Shown piece by piece: positions 1-7,700 of a DNA stretch of 16,947 nucleotides (position 1 is the stretch's first letter; each line of letters starts with the position of its first letter). Both the position numbers and the translations under genes were made by a program. The notes below the pieces were generated by a model. The model was not told the origin of the DNA, ran no database searches, and worked only from the letters and a program-made list of their open reading frames with translations. The stretch spans positions 1-16,947 of the forward strand of contig CAZFWG010000090.1 in assembly GCA_964522525.1 (NCBI GenBank), read 5' to 3'. This DNA is from CAYUYV01 sp964522525 (GTDB taxonomy: Bacteria > Pseudomonadota > Alphaproteobacteria > JAJFIK01).

Positions 1-1625
1 GGATTGTCCACCCAGCCCAGGACATGGGCACCGACCAGATTGCGGGACGTGCCGAAAAAGGTGGGGATCAGGGGCATGTCGTTGAGCATGAGCTGTTCCG
101 CCTGAGCGAGCAGCCGGCCCCGTTCCGCCACATCCGCCGTCTGATCGGCCACGTCCATCAAGTCGTCATACGCGGTGTTGGAATAATTCGTGTAGTTGAG
201 GAACCCGGTCTTGGTCTGCAGCAAGAACAGATAGTTCTTCGCATCGTTGTAATCCGCGACCCATGTACCATCGGCGATCGCGTAATTGCCCGAGCGTAGA
301 TCATTGTAATGGGTCTTCACTTCCGTATTGAGCAGTTCCGCCTCCACGTGGATTTCCTTCCACATGGCGCCGATGGCGATCGCGACATTCCGGTTTTCCT
401 GCCCTTCCCGATGGCGCAGCGTCATGGTCAGCGGGTTGGCGGGCCCATGGCCTTCCGCCTCCATCAGCCGGCGGGCTTCTGCCAGGCGCTCTTCCATCGG
501 CATGTCCTGGAACGGCAACTGCGCGGTATGCGGATAGTCATTGATGCCCGGCGGCACGAAGGCATAGGCCGGCACATGGTCGGCGCGCATGATGTCCCGC
601 GCGAGCACTTCCCGATTGACCGCGAGGCTGAGCGCTATGCGGATATTCTTATTGTCGAACGGGGCGACACGGTTGTTCAGGAAGATGACATTGCTGGCCA
701 GGAACGGGGCGATCCGGGTTTCCTCGGGCCGATTCTTGCGCAGCCAGTCCATCTGCTGGATGGGGAATTCATTGTTGACGTCGAGTTCGCCCGCCCGGAA
801 ACGCCGCAGGGCGGCCGCGCGATCCCCGGTCGGGTAGAAATAGACCGTGTCGATCGCGACATTCTCGGCCTCGTAAAACAGCGGGTTCTTCTCGAGGCGC
901 ACATAGTCGTTGGGCCGCCATTCCCCAAGCATGTAAGGGCCGTTCGAGACCATGACGCCCGCGTCAATCCAGTCCTCGCCATGGGCTTCGATGGCATGTT
1001 TGGGCACGGGATAGGCGGCATGGTGGGTCAGAAGCTGGGGCAGGAACGGCGCCGGATATTCAAGGACGAGTACCAGGGTCCGATCGTCCGGTGCCTGAAC
1101 GCCGAGGGCGTCGGCCGGCATCTCCCCCGCATTCACAGCGGCGCCGTTTTTCAGCACATGCATCAGGGACGCATATTCGGACGCCGTTGTCGGGTCGAGG
1201 ATCCGCCGATAGGCAAAAACGAAATCGCCGGCCGTTACGGGAACCCCGTCGGACCACATATGGCCCTCGCGGAGGGTGAAGCGGTAGGTCCGCCCGTCCT
1301 CGCTCACCGAATAGCTTTCGGCGGCGCCATAGATGGGCAGGCCGTCGGCGCCGTCGGTCATCAGACCAAGGAACATATCCCGGCTGATGTGGCTTTCCCA
1401 GGTGCCGGCGATCAGATGGGGATCGAGGGAGGACGGCTCTCCCGTATTGCCGCGATGAAGAACGGTCTTTGTTGGGGCGGGCGTTTCGGACGGCGTGGTT
1501 TCGCGCGTCTCGGAACCGCTGTCACAGGCGACAAGACCCAAAGCCAAGAGACCGGCCAGGAGGCCCCGTCGGAGGAAGGCATTCGCGGCACCGGGGTCCG
1601 TTGGGTGCTGTCGGTTTGCCATCAT
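1..1625 (-). CDS. oppA: Oligopeptide ABC transporter substrate-binding lipoprotein OppA (3' end beyond window)
   Basis: Periplasmic peptide-binding component of an Opp importer; it hands oligopeptides to the OppBC channel. Reading the minus strand from the ATG at 1625 gives about 541 residues without a stop. AAGGAG lies 7 bases upstream of that ATG; a second ATG follows immediately. The N-terminus has basic residues, a hydrophobic stretch and the lipobox LVAC with Cys34, so this is a lipoprotein. Asp35 follows the Cys, which in E. coli is the inner-membrane retention signal. The body follows the SBP_bac_5/OppA pattern: HRGNTGEPSSLDPH, ESHISRDMFLGL, WSDGVPVTAGDFVFAYRR, SNGPYMLGEW, VAPFDNKNIRIALSLAVNRE and WVADYNDAKNYLF. 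It aligns with E. coli OppA (543 aa) almost to its end, so I infer only some 20-30 residues are missing. It is divergent from the gene at 1886 and separated from oppB/oppC. Confidence 0.93.
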   Translation of the reverse strand, partial: MMANRQHPTDPGAANAFLRRGLLAGLLALGLVACDSGSETRETTPSETPAPTKTVLHRGNTGEPSSLDPHLIAGTWESHISRDMFLGLMTDGADGLPIYGAAESYSVSEDGRTYRFTLREGHMWSDGVPVTAGDFVFAYRRILDPTTASEYASLMHVLKNGAAVNAGEMPADALGVQAPDDRTLVLVLEYPAPFLPQLLTHHAAYPVPKHAIEAHGEDWIDAGVMVSNGPYMLGEWRPNDYVRLEKNPLFYEAENVAIDTVYFYPTGDRAAALRRFRAGELDVNNEFPIQQMDWLRKNRPEETRIAPFLASNVIFLNNRVAPFDNKNIRIALSLAVNREVLARDIMRADHVPAYAFVPPGINDYPHTAQLPFQDMPMEERLAEARRLMEAEGHGPANPLTMTLRHREGQENRNVAIAIGAMWKEIHVEAELLNTEVKTHYNDLRSGNYAIADGTWVADYNDAKNYLFLLQTKTGFLNYTNYSNTAYDDLMDVADQTADVAERGRLLAQAEQLMLNDMPLIPTFFGTSRNLVGAHVLGWVDN

Positions 1626-1885
1626 GATCGGGCTCCTTCGTCTATGCTGCCGTCCCCGTCCCGTTTTCGGGTCTGGGGGGACGCGTTCCAGCTGCCACGC
1701 TCCCTCATCCTTGACTGTACCATTGTTTTGCAAGGTTGACGGGTGAGGCTGCCTGCCGCCACGATGAGCGGTGGATTTTGAATGTCACGATGTCGCAATT
1801 GGGCGATGGCGCGATCTGGTGCCGAGGTCAAGGACCGAATATCGTGCCGTGTGGCGTCATGGCGACTGGCAAATGGGGTGAAGCG

Positions 1886-2743
1886 ATGGGTTTGCGGAAA
1901 TTGTGTGGACGCGCGATGGCGCTGACCGGTGCGATATTCGTGCTGGCCGGCCCCGCCCTGGCTGAGCCGAAGGAAACCAAGAAGGGCGCGCAGGACCCGT
2001 TCCAGCGCTGTGCCCAGATCAAGAACAGCGAGGCGCGCCTGGCCTGTTTTGATGCGGTGACCATGGCCCTGCGCCAAGCCGGCGCCACGGTGCCGGCCCG
2101 AAGCGCTCCGACGCCCCAACCGGATCCAACCGTGGCCGCCCGTGAAGCCGAAATCCAGCGCCGCGAAGCGGAATTGGCCCGGCGTCAGGCCGAATTGGCG
2201 GCACAACAGGCTGAGCGGGAAGCAGATGAGCGGGCTGCGGAGCTCGCGCGTCGTGAAGCCGAGTTGGCGGCCGAAGAGGCGCGGATCGCCGCGGAGCGCC
2301 AAGCTGCCGCCGAGGCCCGCCGGGAGGCGGAACTCGCCGCGCAGCGGGCCCGATTGGAGGCCGAAGCGGAAGCCCGCCGCCTTGAGACAGACCCGGCCGC
2401 CGAAGATCCGGCCCCCAGCGTGCCCGAGACAACGCCCGCAAAACCGGGCGAAGAGTTCGGTGAGGAGGACGTCATCCGCCGGGAGCGGAAAAAGGGCAAC
2501 CTGCCGGAGGAGAAGGAAGTCAAGGAAGTGACGCTGAAGGTCACGGGCTTCCGATACAACAATGCGGGGCGGGCGGTTGTCGCCGTCGAAAATGGGCAGA
2601 TCTGGCGCCAGAAAGAGGGCAGCAAGGTCTTTGTCGGTCGTGATGGCCCGGAGACGGTGCGCATCCGCAAGGGTTGGCTCGGCTCCTATTTCCTGCAGTT
2701 TGACGGCAAGGGCAAATCCATCCGGGTCGAGCGCATCAAATAG
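1886..2743 (+). CDS. Secreted coiled-coil protein with a conserved C-terminal domain, function unknown
   Basis: About 285 residues. The ATG at 1886 begins a classic signal peptide (basic MGLRK, hydrophobic core, cleavage after AGPALA, residue 26). In-frame starts further upstream would bury this signal, so 1886 is preferred; the ribosome site is weak (GGGGTG). Mature domains: residues 37-60 hold DPFQRC...RLACFDA with Cys42 and Cys54, a motif seen in several exported proteobacterial proteins and likely a disulfide. Residues 82-168 form a highly charged Ala/Glu/Arg coiled coil with repeated REAEL units. Residues about 212-285 form a beta-rich domain (VTGFRYNNAGRAVV, ENGQIWRQ, VRIRKGWLGSYFLQF, ending RVERIK) recurrent in alphaproteobacterial exported proteins. 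The protein is probably periplasmic or envelope-associated. It lies 50 bases before oppDF on the same strand and may be cotranscribed with it. I do not know its function. Confidence 0.8.
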   Translation: MGLRKLCGRAMALTGAIFVLAGPALAEPKETKKGAQDPFQRCAQIKNSEARLACFDAVTMALRQAGATVPARSAPTPQPDPTVAAREAEIQRREAELARRQAELAAQQAEREADERAAELARREAELAAEEARIAAERQAAAEARREAELAAQRARLEAEAEARRLETDPAAEDPAPSVPETTPAKPGEEFGEEDVIRRERKKGNLPEEKEVKEVTLKVTGFRYNNAGRAVVAVENGQIWRQKEGSKVFVGRDGPETVRIRKGWLGSYFLQFDGKGKSIRVERIK

Positions 2744-2793
2744 GCGTGAGAGGGCCTTCTGAAAACCAGGGGTGAGGGTGCCGGTCGAGGGCG

Positions 2794-4509
2794 ATGTCGA
2801 GCGGCACCGAATCTATGCCTGACGTCTCGCCCGTGTTCTCGAAGGAGCCCTGTTTGGCCAGTGACGCCGCCCTGCATTCCCATCCCTCGACCCCGTCCAA
2901 GGTCGTGTTTGAGGCGGACGGGCTCCATGTCCGCTTCGACACCCCCGATGGGGAAATCCACGCCGTCAAGAATGTGAGTTTTGCCGTCCGGGAAGGCGAG
3001 GTCCTGGGCGTCGTCGGCGAATCCGGCTCCGGCAAAAGTCAGACCTTTCTGGCGGCCATGGGACTGCTTGCGGGCAATGGTCGGGTCGAGGGGGCGGCCC
3101 GCTTTCGCGGCGAGGATTTGTTGACCCTGCCGCGCCGGGCGCTGAACCGGATCCGCGGGTCACGCATGACCATGATCTTTCAGGATCCGTTGACCTCCCT
3201 CACGCCCCACTTGACCATCGGTTATCAGCTCACAGAGGTTCTGCGTCGTCACAAGGGGTTGAGTGTCGTCGATGCGCGCGCCCGGGCGACCCGAATGCTC
3301 GACCGGGTCCGGATCCCGGAAGCGAAAAGGCGGATGGGGCAGTATCCCCACGAACTTTCCGGGGGCATGCGCCAACGGGTGATGATCGCCATGGCGACAT
3401 TGTGCGAGCCCGACCTTCTGATCGCCGACGAACCGACCACCGCGCTCGACGTGACGGTGCAGGCCCAGATCCTCGATTTGATGAAGGAATTGAGGCGGGA
3501 GCTGAATACGGCCATCTGCCTCATCACCCATGACATGGGCGTGGTGGCCGGCATGTGTGATCGCATTCAGGTAATGCATAACGGAGCCTTTGTGGAGGAG
3601 GGGACGGCGGATCAGATCTTCTATCAGCCGGCCCATGACTACACGCGCATGTTGCTCGATGCCATGCCGCGGCTCGATCGACCCGANNNNNNNNNNNNNN
3701 NNNNNNNNNNNNNNNNNNNNNNNNNNNNNNNNNNNNNNNNNNNNNNNNNNNNNNNNNNNNNNNNNNNNNNNNNNNNNNNNNNNNNNGACTTCCAGATCGT
3801 CTTTCAGGATCCGCTCGCGAGCCTCGATCCGCGCATGACCATCGGGGAAAGCATTGCCGAACCCCTGGTCACCCATCGCCCCGGTCAGTCGCGGGAGGAA
3901 CGGCGCGCCACCGTCAAGGAGATGATGCGGCGTGTCGGCCTCGATCCCGCCTGGGTCAATCGATACCCCCACGAATTTTCCGGCGGACAGAATCAAAGGG
4001 CCGGGATCGCCCGCGCGATGATTTTGAAACCCAAGCTGATCATCTGTGATGAGGCCACGAGCGCCCTTGATGTCTCGATCCAGGCCCAGATCATCGACCT
4101 GATCCTGGAACTGCAGCGGGAATTCGGCATGGCCATGCTGTTCATCAGCCATGACCTGTCCGTGGTGCGTCAGGTCTGCCACCGGGTGATGGTGCTCTAT
4201 CTCGGGCGTGTGGTCGAGCTGGCGGATCGGGATGCGATCTATACGGATCCCCGCCACCCTTACACGCGGTCTTTGATCTCAGCCGTGCCCGTGCCCGACC
4301 CCAAGACAGAACGCACCCGCACCCATGAGCGGCTGAAAGGCGATCTGCCCTCACCCCTCGATACGCGGGCGAGCCTGACCTTTCTCAGATCCCGCATGGT
4401 GGATGATCCCGATGCGGCGCAATATCTGCCGAAACTCGTCGAGGTCGCCACCGGGCACCTGGTGGCGGAACACGATCCGCTGGATGACAGTCCGGGCCTT
4501 TATGCGTGA
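2794..4509 (+). CDS. Fused oligopeptide ABC transporter ATPase (OppD-OppF fusion), interrupted by assembly gap
   Basis: Provides both ATPase domains of the Opp importer on one chain, on the cytoplasmic face. The first domain is complete: Walker A GESGSGKS (residues 75-82), Q-loop Gln130 in IFQDPLTSL, signature LSGGMRQ (188-194), Walker B IADEPTTALD (210-219), H-loop His246. After the 100-N gap comes the rest of an OppF-like domain: Q-loop VFQDPLASLDPRMTIGE, signature FSGGQNQR (3976 onward), Walker B with DE at 4048-4053, and switch His at 4150. The second Walker A lies in the gap. Both sides read in one frame if the gap is 100 bases, but E. coli OppF has roughly 100 residues before this point, so the true gap is probably longer. 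The C-terminus keeps LKGDLPSPLD but lacks the Cys-rich tail common in OppD/F. The ATG at 2794 follows GAGG; the ATG at 2815 is an alternative. Confidence 0.88.
   Translation: MSSGTESMPDVSPVFSKEPCLASDAALHSHPSTPSKVVFEADGLHVRFDTPDGEIHAVKNVSFAVREGEVLGVVGESGSGKSQTFLAAMGLLAGNGRVEGAARFRGEDLLTLPRRALNRIRGSRMTMIFQDPLTSLTPHLTIGYQLTEVLRRHKGLSVVDARARATRMLDRVRIPEAKRRMGQYPHELSGGMRQRVMIAMATLCEPDLLIADEPTTALDVTVQAQILDLMKELRRELNTAICLITHDMGVVAGMCDRIQVMHNGAFVEEGTADQIFYQPAHDYTRMLLDAMPRLDRPXXXXXXXXXXXXXXXXXXXXXXXXXXXXXXXXXXDFQIVFQDPLASLDPRMTIGESIAEPLVTHRPGQSREERRATVKEMMRRVGLDPAWVNRYPHEFSGGQNQRAGIARAMILKPKLIICDEATSALDVSIQAQIIDLILELQREFGMAMLFISHDLSVVRQVCHRVMVLYLGRVVELADRDAIYTDPRHPYTRSLISAVPVPDPKTERTRTHERLKGDLPSPLDTRASLTFLRSRMVDDPDAAQYLPKLVEVATGHLVAEHDPLDDSPGLYA
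3687..3786. other. Assembly gap of 100 Ns inside the oppDF fusion
   Basis: Exactly 100 undetermined bases, a conventional placeholder for a gap of unknown length. It falls between the end of the first ATPase domain (MPRLDRP) and DFQIVFQDP of the second. The missing DNA should encode the interdomain linker and the second Walker A motif. Confidence 0.98.
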
Positions 4510-4533
4510 GGCCGCAAGACCATCAGCTTCCGT

Positions 4534-5325
4534 TTAAAAGGTGGTGCCCAGAGAGACGGTCGCCCGGTGCGTTCTCACATCGGTCTCGGACTCGCTGGAA
4601 GCGATGACCGTGAGCGCGGTTGGATCAAGCGCGAAGTCTTGGCCATCCAACATGGCGACGAAATAGCGGTAGTTGATGCCGATAAAGACATCCGTGTTCG
4701 GAATTCGGGAGCGTATGCCGCCACCCACCTGATAGGCAAAACCGATGGCTGGACTATCGTCGAGCAGTGTCTGTGTGACGCCGCCCAGGCCGACACCACC
4801 ACCGAAATAGGGAGTGACCGGCGCGGCACTCTCGAGATCGAGCCATATATTGGCCAGTGTCCCGAAAAGAGTGCCATTGGTGCCCAGACCTTCAAACTTC
4901 ACCGGCGAGATCGACGTATCGACCTCGCCGCGGAGCCCGAAATTTTGGCCAAGCGGGACGCGGTAACCAAGGGCCACGCCCCCGAGCACACTGGTCCCGT
5001 GTACAGAACTATCCGTTGTCTGGACAAGAATTGGAGCCGGGTTGCCTAACTGGCCTGCCGGAATCACGGTTTGGTCGCTTGTCTCAATTTTACCGGCCAC
5101 AACGGCGCCCACATAGCCCTCGACATAACCATAGCGGGATTTGATGCCCCGCAGCGGCAAGGCCGAATTCTGCCGTTGTTGAGGGGCGTTCTGCGGCTGT
5201 CCGTATTGTTGCTGCGCATATTGCGGCGCGGCTCTGGGCCCCTGGTCGGAGGCATGCACTCCGGACACAAAACAGAATTGACACAGCGCGGCGATGGCCA
5301 TCGCTATTTGGAAATGCCGACCCAT
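4534..5325 (-). CDS. Outer-membrane beta-barrel protein
   Basis: A 263-residue predicted outer-membrane protein. The ATG at 5325 opens a signal peptide (MGRHFQIAMAIAAL, ending GVHA, cleavage near residue 25). An in-frame TTG at 5382 would place 19 extra residues before it and is less likely. After the signal come a Gln/Pro-rich low-complexity stretch (about residues 28-50) and then alternating amphipathic strands typical of a small barrel: YGYVEGYVGAVV, VLGGVALGYRVPL, FGLRGEVDTS, TPYFGGGVGLGG, FAYQVGGGIR, VFIGINYRYFVA, and a last strand THRATVSLGTTF. The terminal Phe is the usual C-terminal signal for BAM-mediated insertion. It is similar in style to Omp25/OmpW-like porin-family barrels, but I cannot name the family. 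It converges on oppDF with 24 bases between the stop codons, and sits between the two halves of the Opp locus. Confidence 0.85.
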   Translation of the reverse strand: MGRHFQIAMAIAALCQFCFVSGVHASDQGPRAAPQYAQQQYGQPQNAPQQRQNSALPLRGIKSRYGYVEGYVGAVVAGKIETSDQTVIPAGQLGNPAPILVQTTDSSVHGTSVLGGVALGYRVPLGQNFGLRGEVDTSISPVKFEGLGTNGTLFGTLANIWLDLESAAPVTPYFGGGVGLGGVTQTLLDDSPAIGFAYQVGGGIRSRIPNTDVFIGINYRYFVAMLDGQDFALDPTALTVIASSESETDVRTHRATVSLGTTF

Positions 5326-5482
5326 TGTCAGTCTACCCCCAATCCCCCATTGTGGCGCCTCTGCCCCGCTCGCCCCCTTCAAGGGCGATGTCTCCGCTGG
5401 AGAAACGAGAATTGAGCGAAGCGCTGCAGTCTAAGGGCGCATAGTGTCCCCGCCTCCCTTCAACCCAAGAGAGGTGGTGTCA

Positions 5483-5510
5483 ACTATGCTTGACAGGCGG
5501 TGGGTGTCAA
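5483..5510 (-). promoter_or_regulatory. Candidate sigma70-type promoter for the outer-membrane protein gene
   Basis: On the minus strand TTGACA (5510-5505) is followed after 16 bases by CATAGT (5488-5483), a fair -35/-10 pair. It would start transcription near 5475, about 150 bases before the barrel gene's ATG at 5325. The -35 overlaps the stop codon of the 64-residue gene upstream. The motif match is the only evidence. Confidence 0.3.
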
Positions 5511-5701
5511 ATGAAATTTGCCAGTCGCGCCAGCCCGTAAAGCACGATCACCACGCCCGTGCCGTAGAGCGCGCGGCGAATGATCCGTATGGGCCCGAAA
5601 AGACGATTGGCGATCATGGCAAGCGCCCAGAGCACGGCCGCCAGGCCGAAAAGGAGATCGCCGGTCTCGAACCCGCTGTTGCCCGTCTCCATCGTGAACA
5701 T
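5507..5701 (-). CDS. Small two-helix membrane protein coupled to oppC, function unknown
   Basis: A 64-residue protein starting at ATG 5701, only 5 bases after the oppC stop (5707-5709). The end of oppC supplies a GGTGA ribosome-site-like stretch, so translational coupling is likely. The sequence has a short acidic N-terminus (MFTMETGNSGFETGD), helix 1 at about residues 15-35 (LLFGLAAVLWALAMIANRLFG), a basic turn (PIRIIRR), and helix 2 at about 44-64 (ALYGTGVVIVLYGLARLANFI). The basic turn suggests a hairpin with both ends in the periplasm. The clean hydrophobic pattern, the good ATG and the operon position favour a real gene over a chance frame. It could be an accessory subunit of the Opp channel, but only position suggests this. 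I do not recognise the family. Confidence 0.62.
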   Translation of the reverse strand: MFTMETGNSGFETGDLLFGLAAVLWALAMIANRLFGPIRIIRRALYGTGVVIVLYGLARLANFI

Positions 5702-5706
5702 GGCTT

Positions 5707-6645
5707 TCACCGATCCTTGGGGTCGAAGGCATCGCGCAGACCATCGCCGATATAGTTGAAGCAGAACAGGGTCACCGCCATGAAGCCCGCAGGGAAAACG
5801 AGGGTCCACCAGGCCGTGTCCATTTGCGGCGCGCCTTCCGAGATGAGCCGCCCCCAGCTGGTCATGGGTTCCTGGACGCCGAGCCCCAGAAAACTCAGGA
5901 AACTCTCGAGCAGGATCACCGTCGGGATGGTCAGTGTGGCATAGATCATCACCACCCCCACCACATTCGGGATGATATGCCGGCGCACGATCGTGAAGTC
6001 GCTGACCCCGGTGGCGCGGGCCGCCTCGATGAATTCCCGCTCGGAAATCGACAGGGTCTGGCCCCGGACGATGCGGGCCATGGTCAGCCATTCCACTGCG
6101 CCGATCGCCACGAACAGCAGAATGAAGTTGCGCCCAAAGACCGTGATCAGGATGATGACGAAAAAGACGAAGGGCAGGGAATAGAGCACGTCCACGAAAC
6201 GCATCATGACCTCGTCGACCCGCCCGCTCAGAAAACCGGCGGTCGCGCCATACAGGACACCGATCACCAGGCTGACGGCTGTGGCCACGAACCCGATGGC
6301 GAGCGAGATCCGCGCACCCCACATGGTGCGGACGAAAATATCCCGGCCCGTGCCGTCGGTGCCGAAGATATGCCCGTTCGCAAGGGACGGCGCGCCACTA
6401 ATGTAACTCCAATGGGGATCATCCAGCGTATAGGGGCTGAGGCTGGGGCCGATCGCCGCCAGCAGCGTGATGATCCCGAGAAGCACCATGCTGGTGACGG
6501 CAGCCCGGTTCTTGAACAGGCGGGCGCGCGCATCATCCCACAGACTGCGCCCTTTCACGTCCTGATGCGCGCCGCCTGGCGCTCCGGAGGACCCGCCGGC
6601 GAAGGCTTCCCGCCTGCTTTTCGTGATGCCGCTGTCCTTACTCAT
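5707..6645 (-). CDS. oppC: Oligopeptide ABC transporter permease OppC
   Basis: Second channel subunit of the oligopeptide importer, in the inner membrane; 312 residues from ATG 6645. The cytoplasmic N-terminus carries GRSLWDDARARLFKNRAAV, matching E. coli OppC. Six membrane segments follow: one after NRAAV, a periplasmic loop with FGTDGTGRDIFVR, then five more. The EAA loop that docks on the ATPase reads EFIEAARATGVSDFTIVRRHIIPN. The C-terminus FNYIGDGLRDAFDPKDR is almost identical to the E. coli ending. The ATG at 6645 is preferred because GAGGG lies 5 bases upstream. A GTG at 6657 overlapping the oppB stop (GTGA) would add four residues. It lies between oppB and the small membrane-protein gene in one minus-strand operon; its ATPase partner is the plus-strand fusion at 2794. 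Confidence 0.94.
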   Translation of the reverse strand: MSKDSGITKSRREAFAGGSSGAPGGAHQDVKGRSLWDDARARLFKNRAAVTSMVLLGIITLLAAIGPSLSPYTLDDPHWSYISGAPSLANGHIFGTDGTGRDIFVRTMWGARISLAIGFVATAVSLVIGVLYGATAGFLSGRVDEVMMRFVDVLYSLPFVFFVIILITVFGRNFILLFVAIGAVEWLTMARIVRGQTLSISEREFIEAARATGVSDFTIVRRHIIPNVVGVVMIYATLTIPTVILLESFLSFLGLGVQEPMTSWGRLISEGAPQMDTAWWTLVFPAGFMAVTLFCFNYIGDGLRDAFDPKDR

Positions 6646-6653
6646 CAGAGCCC

Positions 6654-7577
6654 TCACCCATAACGGATCCGCGGATCAAGCGCGGCGACGACCAGATCCG
6701 CGATCATGTTCAGGACAATGATCAAGCTTGCATAGAAAATGACCACCCCCATGACCAGCGTGTAGTCGCGTTGCAGGGCACCGGTCACGAAGTGTTTGCC
6801 GATGCCGGGGAGTTGAAAAATGGTCTCGATGACGAGCGACCCGGTCACCAGGGCCGCCGCGGCCGGGCCCAGATAGGCCACGAGGGGCAGGATGCCTGCC
6901 TGAAGCGCATGGCGCATCACCACGACGTGCTCCGGCAGGCCCTTGGCGCGCGCCGTGCGCACGAAATTCGAGCGCAACACCTCGATCATGCCGCCGCGGG
7001 TCAGGCGCGCGACAATGGCGATCTGGGGCAGGGCCAGCGCCGTCACGGGCAGGATCATGTGGCTGAGGGCGCCGCCATTCCACCCGCCCGTGGGCAGCAG
7101 CCTCAAGGTCACGCCGAAGATCAGGGTCAAAACGGGGCCCAGGACGTAGTTCGGAATGGTGATCCCCAACATCGCCGTTCCCATGACCGCATAGTCCAGG
7201 GGCGAGTTCTGGTGAAGCGCGGCCAGGACACCGAACAGAAGGCCGATCGTCAGGGCGACAAGAAGCGCGGTGAAGCCGAGCTTGGCGCTGACCGGCAGGC
7301 CGCTTGCGATCAGTTCGCTCACGGAGAAGTCCTTGAAGGAAAAGGACGGCCCGAAATCGCCCCGCACGACTTTGGACAGATAGAGCCCGTATTGGACGAT
7401 GAGGGGCTTGTCGAGATCATAGGCCGCCTTGATGTTGCGCTCGATCTCGGGCGTGAGTTGGCGTTCCCGGTCAAAAGGGCCGCCGGGGGCGATGCGCATC
7501 ATGAAAAACGCGACCGTGACGATGATAAACAGGGTGGGGACGGCAAAAAGAACCCGTCGAACAACATAGGCGCGCAT
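6654..7577 (-). CDS. oppB: Oligopeptide ABC transporter permease OppB
   Basis: First channel subunit of the oligopeptide importer, in the inner membrane; 307 residues from ATG 7577 (E. coli OppB has 306). The start is set by homology: MRAYVVRRVLFAVPTLF lines up with the E. coli N-terminus. In-frame upstream codons (ATG 7664 and 7670, TTG 7673) would add about 30 unmatched residues, yet no strong ribosome site supports either choice. Seen: first helix, FFMMRIAPGGPFDRER, GDFGPSFSFKDFSV, five further helices, the EAA loop NFVRTARAKGLPEHVVVMRHAL, and ending ALDPRIRYG. The stop at 6654-6656 overlaps an in-frame GTG of oppC, so the two are translated together. The upstream neighbour at 7846 is divergent. 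Confidence 0.94.
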   Translation of the reverse strand: MRAYVVRRVLFAVPTLFIIVTVAFFMMRIAPGGPFDRERQLTPEIERNIKAAYDLDKPLIVQYGLYLSKVVRGDFGPSFSFKDFSVSELIASGLPVSAKLGFTALLVALTIGLLFGVLAALHQNSPLDYAVMGTAMLGITIPNYVLGPVLTLIFGVTLRLLPTGGWNGGALSHMILPVTALALPQIAIVARLTRGGMIEVLRSNFVRTARAKGLPEHVVVMRHALQAGILPLVAYLGPAAAALVTGSLVIETIFQLPGIGKHFVTGALQRDYTLVMGVVIFYASLIIVLNMIADLVVAALDPRIRYG

Positions 7578-7700
7578 GCCTGGCCTGACCTTCTCCCTGT
7601 TGCCCGCAATCAACGGCCCTGCCGTCGGTGCGCCGCGCATCATCTTGAGCACGGCGGCGAACATGACCATCAACGCTCACATTTTCTCAAGGGATCGTCA

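Noticed and set aside
309..1739. 476-codon plus-strand open frame
   Set aside because: It is antisense to oppA, whose OppA motifs are unmistakable. The plus-strand translation is rich in Arg, Gly and His with no domain, as expected of a shadow frame in GC-rich DNA.
1622..2302. 226-codon minus-strand open frame ending at the oppA start
   Set aside because: It overlaps the signal peptide and coiled coil of the 1886 gene antisense. Its arginine-rich translation mirrors the Ala/Glu/Arg repeats.
2150..2390. Repetitive GAAGCCGAATTGGC-like units, possible DNA repeat
   Set aside because: The units follow the codon periodicity of the coiled coil (REAEL) and vary in sequence, so this is protein-level repetition rather than a DNA repeat array.
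3160..4257. 365-codon minus-strand open frame across the gap
   Set aside because: It is antisense to the fused ATPase with its intact nucleotide-binding motifs, has no domain, and is held together only by the Ns.
5824..6663. 279-codon plus-strand open frame
   Set aside because: It is antisense to oppC; polar, low-complexity translation.
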